In this document: positions 36,394 to 44,561 of the stretch, one piece after another
Layout of the letters: every line of letters begins with the position of its first letter
Position numbering within the stretch: position 1 is the stretch's first letter
Source: Vibrionaceae bacterium
Lineage (GTDB): Bacteria; Pseudomonadota; Gammaproteobacteria; Enterobacterales; Vibrionaceae
Reading direction: 5' to 3'
Assembly (NCBI GenBank): GCA_018222805.1
Contig: JAAEZQ010000022.1
Coordinates: 1-53,549 of the forward strand
Length of the DNA: 53,549 nt
Translations under genes and position numbers: made by a program
Notes under the pieces: model-generated
What the model was told of the DNA's origin: nothing
Database searches by the model: none
The model's input: only the letters and a program-made list of their open reading frames with translations

Positions 36394-37042
36394 TTAATTG
36401 GTACCCTAAGCCTCGGACGGTTTTAATGATTTTAGGTGCAATTTTCTTGCGGATACGGCCAATAAAGACTTCAATGGTGTTTGAGTCTCGGTCGAAGTCT
36501 TGTTTGTATATGTGTTCGACGAGTTCCGTTCTGGAAATCACTTTGTCTGGATTATGTACAAAGTAGGCAACCACTTTATATTCAAGCGCAGTTAAGCTCA
36601 CTGGTTCGCCTTTCCACATGACTTTAGAAGTTCGGGTATCTAAACTCAGATCACCAATTTGCATGACAGGGGATGCATTACCTGAAGCTCTACGAAGCTG
36701 GGCACGAATACGGGCGATTAACTCAACCATCTCAAAGGGTTTGGTGAGATAATCATCGGCACCAGCATTAAGTCCTTCGACACGTTCTGTCAGTGTGTCG
36801 CGAGCACTGAGAATGACGACGGGCGTATTGATGTTTTCATCTCGAATGCCTTTCAATACTGACAAACCATCCAGCTTAGGCAAGCCGAGATCCAGAACGA
36901 TGGCATCCCACTCTTCTGTTGTCGCACGATATAACGCATCAATCCCATCTTGAGAGATTTCAGGTACCCAGCCAGTGCTTTCTAGCGTCTCGATGATTTG
37001 TTCACCAATGCGAGGATCATCCTCGACAACAAGTATTTTCAT
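36383..37042 (-). CDS. OmpR/PhoB-family response regulator (PhoP/CarR-like)
   Basis: DNA-binding regulator of 219 residues. The receiver domain (1-115) has the acidic pocket VEDD, phospho-acceptor aspartate in LDLGLPKLDG (residue 51 region), the switch threonine/serine in VILSARD and lysine in YLTKPFE. A winged-helix domain follows (RTSKVMWKGEPVSLTALEYK onward). Transcribed with the PepSY gene and kinase. The target genes are not visible here. Confidence 0.88.
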   Translation of the reverse strand: MKILVVEDDPRIGEQIIETLESTGWVPEISQDGIDALYRATTEEWDAIVLDLGLPKLDGLSVLKGIRDENINTPVVILSARDTLTERVEGLNAGADDYLTKPFEMVELIARIRAQLRRASGNASPVMQIGDLSLDTRTSKVMWKGEPVSLTALEYKVVAYFVHNPDKVISRTELVEHIYKQDFDRDSNTIEVFIGRIRKKIAPKIIKTVRGLGYQLNAE

Positions 37043-37060
37043 AGTGGCTTCTTTATTCGT

Positions 37061-37486
37061 TTATTGTTGCTGTGGCTTCAGTGCTTTATTGAAGTTGCGC
37101 CCCTTCACTTCAAGCATTTCTAGTGTTGCTGCATCGTATTCAACTTTTAGGACGTTACTGTCAAAGAGGATTTTTAATTCGTAAACCCACGCACTATTAT
37201 CTTCTTCGAGCTCTACTTTAATAATACGACCATATAAGTCTCTTTCGACAGTGGCGTAGAGTTCCGAGAATGGTCGAATATAACCTTTTTGCACCGCGCG
37301 ATAGACCTTGTCTTGGTCTTCATCAAATTCAATTTGGGTACCAGGTTTAATGACATCCTGCACAATCGCATGGCCGTCTTGCGACGCTATCAGATCCTTT
37401 TGTTGTGCGAACGTTGGCGCTGAGAGTAGCATTGGAAGCAAGCTGAAAAATAACGCAACACGCTGAGGATTCATTGGTTTGTTCAT
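37061..37486 (-). CDS. PepSY-domain periplasmic protein
   Basis: Exported protein of 141 residues. The signal peptide is predicted to be cut near TFA-QQK (residue 27). A YkwD-like central part (DGHAIVQDVIKPG, EFDEDQDKVYRAVQKGYI) is followed by a PepSY-type ending (AATLEMLEVKGRNF). It is first gene of an operon with the response regulator and kinase, 18 bases before the regulator, so it may modulate the sensor in the periplasm. That role is inferred from gene order only. Confidence 0.78.
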   Translation of the reverse strand: MNKPMNPQRVALFFSLLPMLLSAPTFAQQKDLIASQDGHAIVQDVIKPGTQIEFDEDQDKVYRAVQKGYIRPFSELYATVERDLYGRIIKVELEEDNSAWVYELKILFDSNVLKVEYDAATLEMLEVKGRNFNKALKPQQQ

Positions 37487-37619
37487 AATAAAACCTTTGC
37501 TAATGAATTGGCAGAATTATAGGCAGTGGTATATGAATAGAAAGTGAACCTGTCTGTTAGTTGCTTGGGTGGTTTACTTCGTTGACTTAAATGAAATAAA
37601 TCACTGGATTTCTTTAATA

Positions 37620-39371
37620 TCACTGGAGCTCATCATCAAAAATTTTGTCACGTAACTTCCAAAAGCGTCCTGACTTTCTGGCAATCACAAATTGCGGTAA
37701 TCGAAAACGATGCTGATTCGCAACCACCCGAGTCGGAGACGCTTCGTCAAACGGGCGATGCTTGTCCGCTAGGTGAGGACGAACAAATTGGTCTTTGAAG
37801 TCCTGTTTCTGCTTTTTGGTACTGAGAGACCAAAACTCATGGACTAAGGCGTTTCCTTCACCTTGGTATGGTTCTCCCGAGTAGGTGACTTTCAACTGAG
37901 ACTTTCCGTCATTGGACTTGAATACAGACAAGTCCATTTCAGTACACTCGAATATCAACGCGTCTTTCAGGTTCAGCGCTTCTTTCAACTTCTTGTCCGG
38001 GTCAACTAATGTCGCGTCACATTCGTGGCAGATACGCGCAGCAATATCGTTATCTGCGCCACATTCACCACAATACTTTGCTCTGAATCGATAACCGCAA
38101 TGCTCACGTTCACCCGTTTCTTCGTCTTCGAAGTAACCTTGGCAACGGCGGCCGAAGTGTTCCAGCAAAAAGCCATTGTTGTCCAGTTTGCCCCAGAAGT
38201 TGTTATTAAAACCGCAAGCAGGGCAGGGAATGGTGATGATCTCGCTGGTGGAGTCGGGTTTAGGGTCACCTACTTCAGGTTGATACAAATCGTAGCTATT
38301 TCCCGCGTAATCAAGAACCAAGCATTCAGACTTACCTTCTGACAGGCGTAGCCCGCGGCCAACGATTTGCTGATACAGGCTTACTGATTCTGTAGGACGT
38401 AAAATGGCAATCAGATCAACGTGTGGTGCATCAAACCCAGTGGTTAATACCGATACGTTAACCAGATACTTGATTTCACGGTTTTTAAACGCTTGGATGA
38501 TGGCGTCACGCTCCGGTGTTGGCGTATCACCGATGACAATTGCGGTTTGACCCTCAGGTAATAAACCATGGATCTCCTGCGCGTGACGAACCGTGGCGGC
38601 AAAAATCATGACACCATGACGGTTTTTAGCGTATTGAATGATTTGTTCGACGATTTGTGGCGTGGCACGTTTGGCTTTGTCGATCACCATATCCATTTCC
38701 GCTTCTTTGTAGCGCCCAGTATTGGCGGGTTTAAGCTGCGAAAAGTCGTAGGACAAAACAGGGGCGTCCATCATGCGCGCTGGAGTAAGAAAATTTTCAT
38801 CGAGCAAGTATCGAATCGGTAATTCAAATATGCAGTCGCGGAAGAAGCGTGGTTCTTCAGTACGCACCTGTCCGCGAGTATGGTACTGGTAAATCCAACC
38901 CATGCCCAATCGATAAGGGGTCGCTGTAAGACCAAGAACTTTAATCCCCGGGTTCAACTCCCGCAAATGAGTAATCACTTTTTGATAGCTACTGTTTTTA
39001 TCATCTGGCACTCGATGACATTCGTCGATCACCAGCAGTGAGAATTGGTTTTTGAAGGCATCTAAGTTCCTTACCACCGACTGGACAGAGGCGAACACAA
39101 CTTGCTGATCGGTTTCTTTGCGTCCAAGACCTGCAGAGAAAACTGAGCCTTTAAGATCGTAACCTTCGTACTTAGCATGGTTTTGCTCGACCAGCTCTTT
39201 AACATGCGCCATAACCAAAACTCGCCCTTTAGCCAGACGAGCCAATTCGGCAATCACCAGACTTTTACCAGCACCAGTTGGCAACACAATCACAGCAGGC
39301 GTTGAGTGTTTACGAAAGTAATGAATGACTGCTTTTACAGAGTCAGCTTGATAGGGACGAAGTGTATACAT
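37620..39371 (-). CDS. radD: DNA repair helicase-family protein RadD (YejH)
   Basis: Superfamily II ATPase that acts with RecA in double-strand-break and replication-gap repair. The 583 residues match RadD in length and motifs: Walker A LPTGAGKS (about 31-38), DECH box, TATP motif Ia/III region, and the Arg-finger motif QQIVGRGLRLSEGK. A C-terminal zinc-binding region has four cysteine clusters (CPACG, CQGYFEDEE, CGECG, CHECD). Divergent from rsuA, as in E. coli. Confidence 0.95.
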   Translation of the reverse strand: MYTLRPYQADSVKAVIHYFRKHSTPAVIVLPTGAGKSLVIAELARLAKGRVLVMAHVKELVEQNHAKYEGYDLKGSVFSAGLGRKETDQQVVFASVQSVVRNLDAFKNQFSLLVIDECHRVPDDKNSSYQKVITHLRELNPGIKVLGLTATPYRLGMGWIYQYHTRGQVRTEEPRFFRDCIFELPIRYLLDENFLTPARMMDAPVLSYDFSQLKPANTGRYKEAEMDMVIDKAKRATPQIVEQIIQYAKNRHGVMIFAATVRHAQEIHGLLPEGQTAIVIGDTPTPERDAIIQAFKNREIKYLVNVSVLTTGFDAPHVDLIAILRPTESVSLYQQIVGRGLRLSEGKSECLVLDYAGNSYDLYQPEVGDPKPDSTSEIITIPCPACGFNNNFWGKLDNNGFLLEHFGRRCQGYFEDEETGEREHCGYRFRAKYCGECGADNDIAARICHECDATLVDPDKKLKEALNLKDALIFECTEMDLSVFKSNDGKSQLKVTYSGEPYQGEGNALVHEFWSLSTKKQKQDFKDQFVRPHLADKHRPFDEASPTRVVANQHRFRLPQFVIARKSGRFWKLRDKIFDDELQ

Positions 39372-39427
39372 GAAAAAATGTGAAATTGCTCAACTATTCC
39401 AACTAGGAACGTTATAATACCTGACTT

Positions 39428-39477
39428 TTATACCCAAGTGATCTTTGAACCATGATTCGGAGAGCATTTGGGTATAA
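39428..39477. repeat. 10-bp inverted repeat in the radD/rsuA divergent region
   Basis: TTATACCCAA and TTGGGTATAA are exact reverse complements 30 bases apart; the right copy runs into a TATAAT (39473-39478) that can serve rsuA as a -10 element. The sequence resembles short palindromic repeats seen near other enterobacterial and Vibrio genes, or it may be an operator pair. Confidence 0.55.
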
Positions 39478-39492
39478 TTCAATGAGGTATTC

Positions 39493-40194
39493 ATGCGTTT
39501 AGATAAATATTTGTGTGACGCTCTGGGTGCGACGCGCAAGCAGGCAACAAAGATCATCAAGAGTGGTGAAGTGACCGTTGATGGTGACATTCAAAAAAGT
39601 GGGGCATTCAAGGTACCAGAAGGTGCGGAAGTCATATGGGAAGACCGTGTCGTTGGAGCGCCGGGGCCGCGTTACATTATGTTGTACAAACCTGCTGATT
39701 TCGTTTGTTCACATGAAGATGGTTACAATCAAACTGCATTCGTGTTGCTTGATGAGCCAAAAATCGAGAATCTCCATTTTGCTGGTCGTCTCGACGTTGA
39801 CACGACTGGTCTGGTACTCATTACCGACGATGGTAAGTGGTCGCATCGTATTACATCGCCAAAACACAAATGTGAAAAAACCTACCGTGTCTGGCTAGTT
39901 GATGCTATTCAGCCTGATTATGCCGAGAAACTTGCCGAAGGCATCATGCTGCGCAATGAGCAGGAGGCGACGTTACCGGCGCGTTTAGAGATCGTAAATG
40001 AAGCTGAAAATGAGTTGTTGCTAACCATCGTTGAAGGCAAATATCACCAAGTGAAACGCATGTTTGCTGCACTTGGTAACAAAGTTGAGTATTTACATCG
40101 TGAACGCATAGGCGCTATTGAGCTGGACGCAGCACTAGAACCGGGTGATTACCGTTATTTGACCCAAGATGAAATTGATTCAATCTGGAATTAA
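39493..40194 (+). CDS. rsuA: 16S rRNA pseudouridine(516) synthase
   Basis: Converts U516 of 16S rRNA to pseudouridine. The 233 residues have an N-terminal S4 RNA-binding domain (MRLDKYLCDALGATRKQATK) and the RsuA-family catalytic domain with GRLDVDTTGLVLITDDG (catalytic Asp near residue 104) and EGKYHQVKRMFAALGN. The next genes, radD behind it and bcr ahead, reproduce the E. coli order, which supports rsuA over rluB/E/F. Confidence 0.93.
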   Translation: MRLDKYLCDALGATRKQATKIIKSGEVTVDGDIQKSGAFKVPEGAEVIWEDRVVGAPGPRYIMLYKPADFVCSHEDGYNQTAFVLLDEPKIENLHFAGRLDVDTTGLVLITDDGKWSHRITSPKHKCEKTYRVWLVDAIQPDYAEKLAEGIMLRNEQEATLPARLEIVNEAENELLLTIVEGKYHQVKRMFAALGNKVEYLHRERIGAIELDAALEPGDYRYLTQDEIDSIWN

Positions 40195-40216
40195 TCATAG
40201 CTCTAGGAAATTATTT

Positions 40217-40241
40217 AGTTCCTATTGGGAACTGGTTTTTT
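40217..40241 (+). terminator. Likely terminator of rsuA
   Basis: AGTTCC, loop TATTG, GGAACT forms a short 6-bp stem followed by GG and six T residues, 23 bases after the rsuA stop. Confidence 0.6.
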
Positions 40242-40276
40242 GGTAGGAATTCGCTCAAAATGGCCGTTCCTACCAA
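40240..40276. repeat. 10-bp perfect inverted repeat between rsuA and bcr
   Basis: TTGGTAGGAA and TTCCTACCAA are exact reverse complements separated by 17 bases. The repeat directly follows the putative rsuA terminator. It may be an operator, part of a larger RNA fold or a short palindromic repeat. Confidence 0.55.
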
Positions 40277-40277
40277 A

Positions 40278-40411
40278 TTGATTTAGTGCCAGACATTTTT
40301 AGTATGTGTTGAACCTCAAGTCATTAACTGAGGAGCGATACCTAAGACACATGCTTTTCTCGTAAACATCTGATGTAGTAAATGAATGGTGGAGCAAGCT
40401 CCATCATTTTT
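40278..40411 (+). ncRNA. Candidate small RNA upstream of bcr
   Basis: A possible promoter (TTGATT, 16 bases, TAGTAT) is followed by nested stems (ATGTGT 40304-40309 with ACACAT 40347-40352; CCTCA 40314-40318 with TGAGG 40329-40333). An intrinsic terminator ends it: ATGGTGGAGC paired with GCTCCATCAT, then T5. A transcript of about 100 bases would result. The promoter match is weak and no known RNA family is recognised. Confidence 0.35.
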
Positions 40412-40630
40412 CGTTTTAATATCATCGATAGTGTATGAATTTAGGTCGTTATCATATGCTTTTGGTGTCGAGTTCGTTTGAAGCACCTTGGTATACATCC
40501 GTCCTTTTGTATCTTGTAAAACGAGATTTGGATTCGTCGTTATTCCTACAATCAACGATACGAGAAGCTTTATTTATCACAGTATCCAATCCAGGGTGCG
40601 AGTGGTTGGGACACAACTAGAGGTAAAAGA
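40412..40630. other. Remainder of rsuA-bcr gap
   Basis: About 220 AT-rich bases leading to bcr. It must contain the bcr promoter unless transcription reads through. A minus-strand frame of 79 residues (40316-40555) spans the gap but looks accidental. No other feature seen. Confidence 0.5.
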
Positions 40631-41833
40631 ATGACAGAAAAAGCTCAAAGTGCTCCGCAATCCCAAATTTCCTTTTTACTATTCATTGTTCTTGGGGCGA
40701 TTGGCGCACTGACACCGCTTGCCATTGACATGTATTTACCTGCGATGCCTGCGATCGCGAAAGATCTCGGTGTAGCGCCCGGCGCGGTGCAAATCACATT
40801 AACAGCGTACACTGCGGGCTTTGCTATCGGACAGTTAATCCACGGTCCGCTTTCAGACAGTTTTGGCCGCAGACCTGTTCTGATTTTAGGTGTGTTGTTC
40901 TTTGGTTTAGCAGCCGTCGTGAGTGCGACTACAAATGGTATTGATGCGCTGACTTATGTCCGTACCGCACAAGGGTTTGCTGGTGCAGCGGCAGCGGTGA
41001 TCATCCAAGCGGTTGTTCGCGACATGTTTGAACGTGAAGACTTCGCCCGTGCTATGTCATTTGTCACCCTAGTTATTACAATCGCGCCGTTAGTTGCGCC
41101 GCTGATCGGTGGGCATTTTGCGATCTGGTTTGGATGGCGCTCAATCTTCTGGGTACTAGCTGTATTCTCTGTTTTGGTTATTTCTTTAGTATTCTGGAAG
41201 ATTCCGGAAACACTGAAACCAGAAAATCGCCAACCACTGCGCTTTCGTACGACACTAAGAAACTACGCTCGTTTGTGTTCGAGCTCAGAAGCATTAGGCT
41301 TGATGTTAGCTGGCGCATTCTCATTCTCTGGGATGTTTGCTTTCCTTACCGCAGGCTCATTTGTCTATATTGATATATATGGTGTTCGACCTGACTACTT
41401 TGGTTACCTGTTTGGTTTGAATATTGTCGCGATGATCATCATGACCAGCATTAACGGTCGCTTAGTGAAAAAGGTCGGCTCGCATACCATGCTTCGTTTT
41501 GGTCTGTCGGTTCAGCTTTTTGCGGGCATTGGTTTGCTAGTGAGCTGGATGTTGGATTTAGGTTTATGGGGCACAGTGCCTTTTGTTGTGCTGTTCATCG
41601 GGACGTTATCAACAATTGGTAGTAACGCGATGGCACTACTTTTAAGCGGCTACCCATTAATGGCTGGAACGGCGTCGTCACTGGCAGGTACATTAAGGTT
41701 TGGCATGGGGTCGCTGATTGGTGCGTTGGTGGCGGCACTTCCTGGCGGAGTGGCTTGGCCAATGGTTATTGTTATGTTTGCTTGTTCAGTGCTTTCAGCA
41801 CTGTTTTATTGGACTTTAGGAAGAAAGGCGTAA
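40631..41833 (+). CDS. bcr: Bcr/CflA family multidrug efflux MFS transporter
   Basis: Proton-antiport exporter of the major facilitator superfamily, 400 residues with about twelve helices. Family motifs are clear: LTPLAIDMYLPAMPAIAKDL near the first helix, the loop 2-3 motif GPLSDSFGRRPVL, and RTAQGFAGAAAAVIIQA in helix 4. E. coli Bcr exports bicyclomycin, sulfonamides and cysteine. Ribosome binding site AGAGG. Its stop overlaps the next start (TAATG). Confidence 0.92.
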   Translation: MTEKAQSAPQSQISFLLFIVLGAIGALTPLAIDMYLPAMPAIAKDLGVAPGAVQITLTAYTAGFAIGQLIHGPLSDSFGRRPVLILGVLFFGLAAVVSATTNGIDALTYVRTAQGFAGAAAAVIIQAVVRDMFEREDFARAMSFVTLVITIAPLVAPLIGGHFAIWFGWRSIFWVLAVFSVLVISLVFWKIPETLKPENRQPLRFRTTLRNYARLCSSSEALGLMLAGAFSFSGMFAFLTAGSFVYIDIYGVRPDYFGYLFGLNIVAMIIMTSINGRLVKKVGSHTMLRFGLSVQLFAGIGLLVSWMLDLGLWGTVPFVVLFIGTLSTIGSNAMALLLSGYPLMAGTASSLAGTLRFGMGSLIGALVAALPGGVAWPMVIVMFACSVLSALFYWTLGRKA

Positions 41834-42492
41834 TGTCGGATTACACCAAAGAAATTCAGAATCTAGTTAACTCTGCGTTGGCAGATTTGGACGCGGAACA
41901 TCGCTCAGGTAAGTTGGCGAATGCGCCTGTTGCTAACAACCATTACTTGGTTCGTTGGGTAACAAAAGCACTGAAATCGCAGAAATTTGGCCGAGTAGTG
42001 GGCGATGATCTGACCCGTTGGCAAAAAGCGGGGCGTTCAAAGGGGAACGATTCAGGCCTGCTGTTTATTTTTAATCGTATTTCAGCCTATTACGCACAGT
42101 TTTTCCCTGAAGGTGAAGAAGTGAAAGTGATTAAAGACTCTGACGTTGAAGCCTTTTTGGACGTAATGGAGCAAGCGGGCTGGGAAGTGTCTACCTCTGA
42201 GCAATTAGTGGGATGCGGTAAGGTTCAGATTTTTACCGAAGGTCAAAATTCATTGGCACTGTGTGCAGACCAATGTGAAAGCTGTTTTGATGGTGAGTTA
42301 CTGGTTAAACCAATGAGTTGGTTTGTTCGTGGTAATCATGCCGAGTTTGTCGAAAAAGCATCACAGGCGGGCTTTATGGTCCACAAGGTAACGGATTATA
42401 AATCGATGGTGAAATACCATGGCGAATACCTAATATTCCCTGCGAATGAAGGCAATCAATTAGCAGAGATTCCTCTCAGCTTTCAGGCATAA
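41833..42492 (+). CDS. DUF2913-like protein of unknown function
   Basis: 219-residue soluble protein that I match from memory to the DUF2913 family of Vibrio; the family has no known function. It begins MSDYTKEIQNLVNSALADLD, has no signal peptide or membrane segment, and carries a cysteine pair in ALCADQCESCFDGELL near residue 150. The start at 41833 overlaps the bcr stop by one base, so it is translationally coupled to bcr; an upstream in-frame ATG at 41755 lies inside bcr and is unlikely. Confidence 0.72.
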   Translation: MSDYTKEIQNLVNSALADLDAEHRSGKLANAPVANNHYLVRWVTKALKSQKFGRVVGDDLTRWQKAGRSKGNDSGLLFIFNRISAYYAQFFPEGEEVKVIKDSDVEAFLDVMEQAGWEVSTSEQLVGCGKVQIFTEGQNSLALCADQCESCFDGELLVKPMSWFVRGNHAEFVEKASQAGFMVHKVTDYKSMVKYHGEYLIFPANEGNQLAEIPLSFQA

Positions 42493-42505
42493 TTTATCCC
42501 GATAA

Positions 42506-42546
42506 ACAAAAAGCATCAGATTCGTAATGTCTCTGATGCTTTTTTA
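42506..42546. terminator. Bidirectional terminator between the bcr operon and mtrB
   Basis: AAGCATCAGA and TCTGATGCTT form a perfect 10-bp stem with an 11-base loop, with A residues before and T6 after. It serves two convergent transcripts. Confidence 0.9.
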
Positions 42547-42565
42547 GTTTTAGTACTCACATTAG

Positions 42566-44551
42566 CTAGAAGCGATACTGCCAATAAACGCCGCCGTATA
42601 TACCGTTATAGTCTTGAAGAACGTCACCCATATTGTTCACTTCATTATTAAATAGGTAATCATCTTCAGAGTAATCCTCGTAACGAATATTGAGTTGAAC
42701 GTTTTGATTGTCAGATATTTCATAATCTGCGACACCTTCAAGACGCGAAGATTTGTACTCATTATCCGGGTATTGATAGCCGCTACTAGATGTGGTCGAT
42801 GATTCGCTGTCCGCCTGGCTGTAGCTGTAGTCTAGGGAAAGCGTGAGTTTATCTTCAAGTAGCCCATCTTTGCTGACGCCAAAACCAACTGTGGTGACAT
42901 CATCTTTCAGTTTTGTTTTGTATCTATTCCAACCAACGACATCAGAATTCGCATGTTGCTGTTCTGAGCGAATGATTTGTTGATTATAGAACACGTGCCC
43001 ATTCAGATCCTCAGCTAGGTTGAAGTTGACACTCAGATCATAGCCGTAGTCTTCACCTTCACTCATGCCAATGTCAGGTTTGTCATAATCATCATTGCCG
43101 TACCAGAATTCCGCTAGGAGTTGTACATCTGCTGATATATCGTAGCTACCATCTCCTCGAAACTCTATGCGGTCTTTATCGGCTAAGTAGTACTGTCGTA
43201 AGTTTGGTGAGTCGCTACTTGAATTTCTCCAACTTGAACCATCGCGGAATAAGTAGGATAACTTACCTCCCAATTGCCATGGCGCTTCCGGACGATAACG
43301 CGCACCGAGATACACACTTTGTTCATCTATACTTTTACGATCCGCATACTCTCGTTTGTCGTGAGTATAGTCGTATCCGGCATTTAATCGGATATCTCGA
43401 TTAAGGCGATGAGTGACCGCGGCTTCCAGTTTGGTTTTGGTTCGGTCATAACTGTCACGTGTTGCACCGACGACATCGTGTCTGTCCGACTCATCGTCTT
43501 TGTCCGAATAGTCAGCAGATACTTTTAACGCTGTCTCGCGTGAGAGTTTGTTGTGATAATCCGCACTGACCTGCCAAGTGTTGGTTTCGCCGCGGAACGT
43601 ATCTGAGTTAGAAGGGGACAACGAGAATGGGAGTAAGCCGCCTTCAGATGTGGCTTGTGACCACAAGATGCGTCCATTAAAGGTTTGTTGATTTAGGCGA
43701 TAATTACCCGACACAGCAAACTGGTGGAAATCGTTGTCAGGTTCGTAAGAAAGTTGATTCGCGTAAGGGTTGGTGATGTCACCATAATAGAGTGCTGACA
43801 TGTCATTGCGGAAGAAAGAGCCGCGATAAGCCACATCAACTAACCAGAGGTCTTCAACATAACTCAGGCCCACTTTAGTATTCAGTGTTTCATGATCGAC
43901 GGCTTTGGGAATAAATCCGGGTCCGGAACCATAGTTTGGTATTGTCGCTGAATAGAGTGAGGTAGTGCCTTCTTTACGCTCATGCTTCATGGATGCATAG
44001 GGCTGCCAAGGCGTCTTAGGTGTGTACTTGAGCTCAAACTTGAAGGTTTCTCGCTTCACTTCGTGCTCATATTTCCTTAAATCTTCACTAGTGAGTGTAC
44101 CAGCACTGCCATGGTAGGCGCTCAATGATGAGCGATTCCAGTAGTAAGGAGTCTCACCGTAACTTGCTGATAGGCGAAAACCATCAAACTCTCCGATTTC
44201 CCACTGAAGCAAGAAGCGCTGTAACCCTAGATCATCAATAAGGAAACGATTGTAGAATCCATTGTCTTCATAGCGCTCAATATCGGCATTTAAGCTACCG
44301 TTCAGACGCTTGTTGTCTGAAGTTGTGCCATGAAGCGGTGGGTTCCAGTTATAGAACCTTGTTGAACCATCGTTATCGAGGTAACCGACACCCACGCCAA
44401 CTTCGCCACTCCAAGCTCTGTTGCTACTGCAGTCAGTACAATTCCAGCGGCTGGTGTCAGCCTCTTGAGCGTTTTGCAGCGAATAATCATCTGCGTGTAC
44501 TTGCAGAGATAAAGCAAGGGAAATAGCAATACAGATTTTTGAAAGTTTCAT
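42566..44551 (-). CDS. mtrB: Outer-membrane beta-barrel MtrB (MtrB/PioB family)
   Basis: Porin that sheathes the decaheme MtrA so electrons can cross the outer membrane. The 661 residues have a signal peptide (cut predicted near VHA-DDY, residue 20), a CxxC pair in WNCTDCSSN (about residues 37-40) that is a hallmark of MtrB proteins, and a long run of alternating beta strands ending in the aromatic YWQYRF expected of outer-membrane barrels. AGGAGG lies 5 bases before the ATG and overlaps the mtrA stop. Last gene of mtrCAB. Confidence 0.93.
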   Translation of the reverse strand: MKLSKICIAISLALSLQVHADDYSLQNAQEADTSRWNCTDCSSNRAWSGEVGVGVGYLDNDGSTRFYNWNPPLHGTTSDNKRLNGSLNADIERYEDNGFYNRFLIDDLGLQRFLLQWEIGEFDGFRLSASYGETPYYWNRSSLSAYHGSAGTLTSEDLRKYEHEVKRETFKFELKYTPKTPWQPYASMKHERKEGTTSLYSATIPNYGSGPGFIPKAVDHETLNTKVGLSYVEDLWLVDVAYRGSFFRNDMSALYYGDITNPYANQLSYEPDNDFHQFAVSGNYRLNQQTFNGRILWSQATSEGGLLPFSLSPSNSDTFRGETNTWQVSADYHNKLSRETALKVSADYSDKDDESDRHDVVGATRDSYDRTKTKLEAAVTHRLNRDIRLNAGYDYTHDKREYADRKSIDEQSVYLGARYRPEAPWQLGGKLSYLFRDGSSWRNSSSDSPNLRQYYLADKDRIEFRGDGSYDISADVQLLAEFWYGNDDYDKPDIGMSEGEDYGYDLSVNFNLAEDLNGHVFYNQQIIRSEQQHANSDVVGWNRYKTKLKDDVTTVGFGVSKDGLLEDKLTLSLDYSYSQADSESSTTSSSGYQYPDNEYKSSRLEGVADYEISDNQNVQLNIRYEDYSEDDYLFNNEVNNMGDVLQDYNGIYGGVYWQYRF

Positions 44552-44561
44552 GCCACCCTCC

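Noticed and set aside
40316..40555. 79-residue minus-strand open frame between rsuA and bcr
   Set aside because: No ribosome binding site, no recognisable motif, AT-rich non-coding composition, and it crosses the hairpins and candidate RNA on the other strand.
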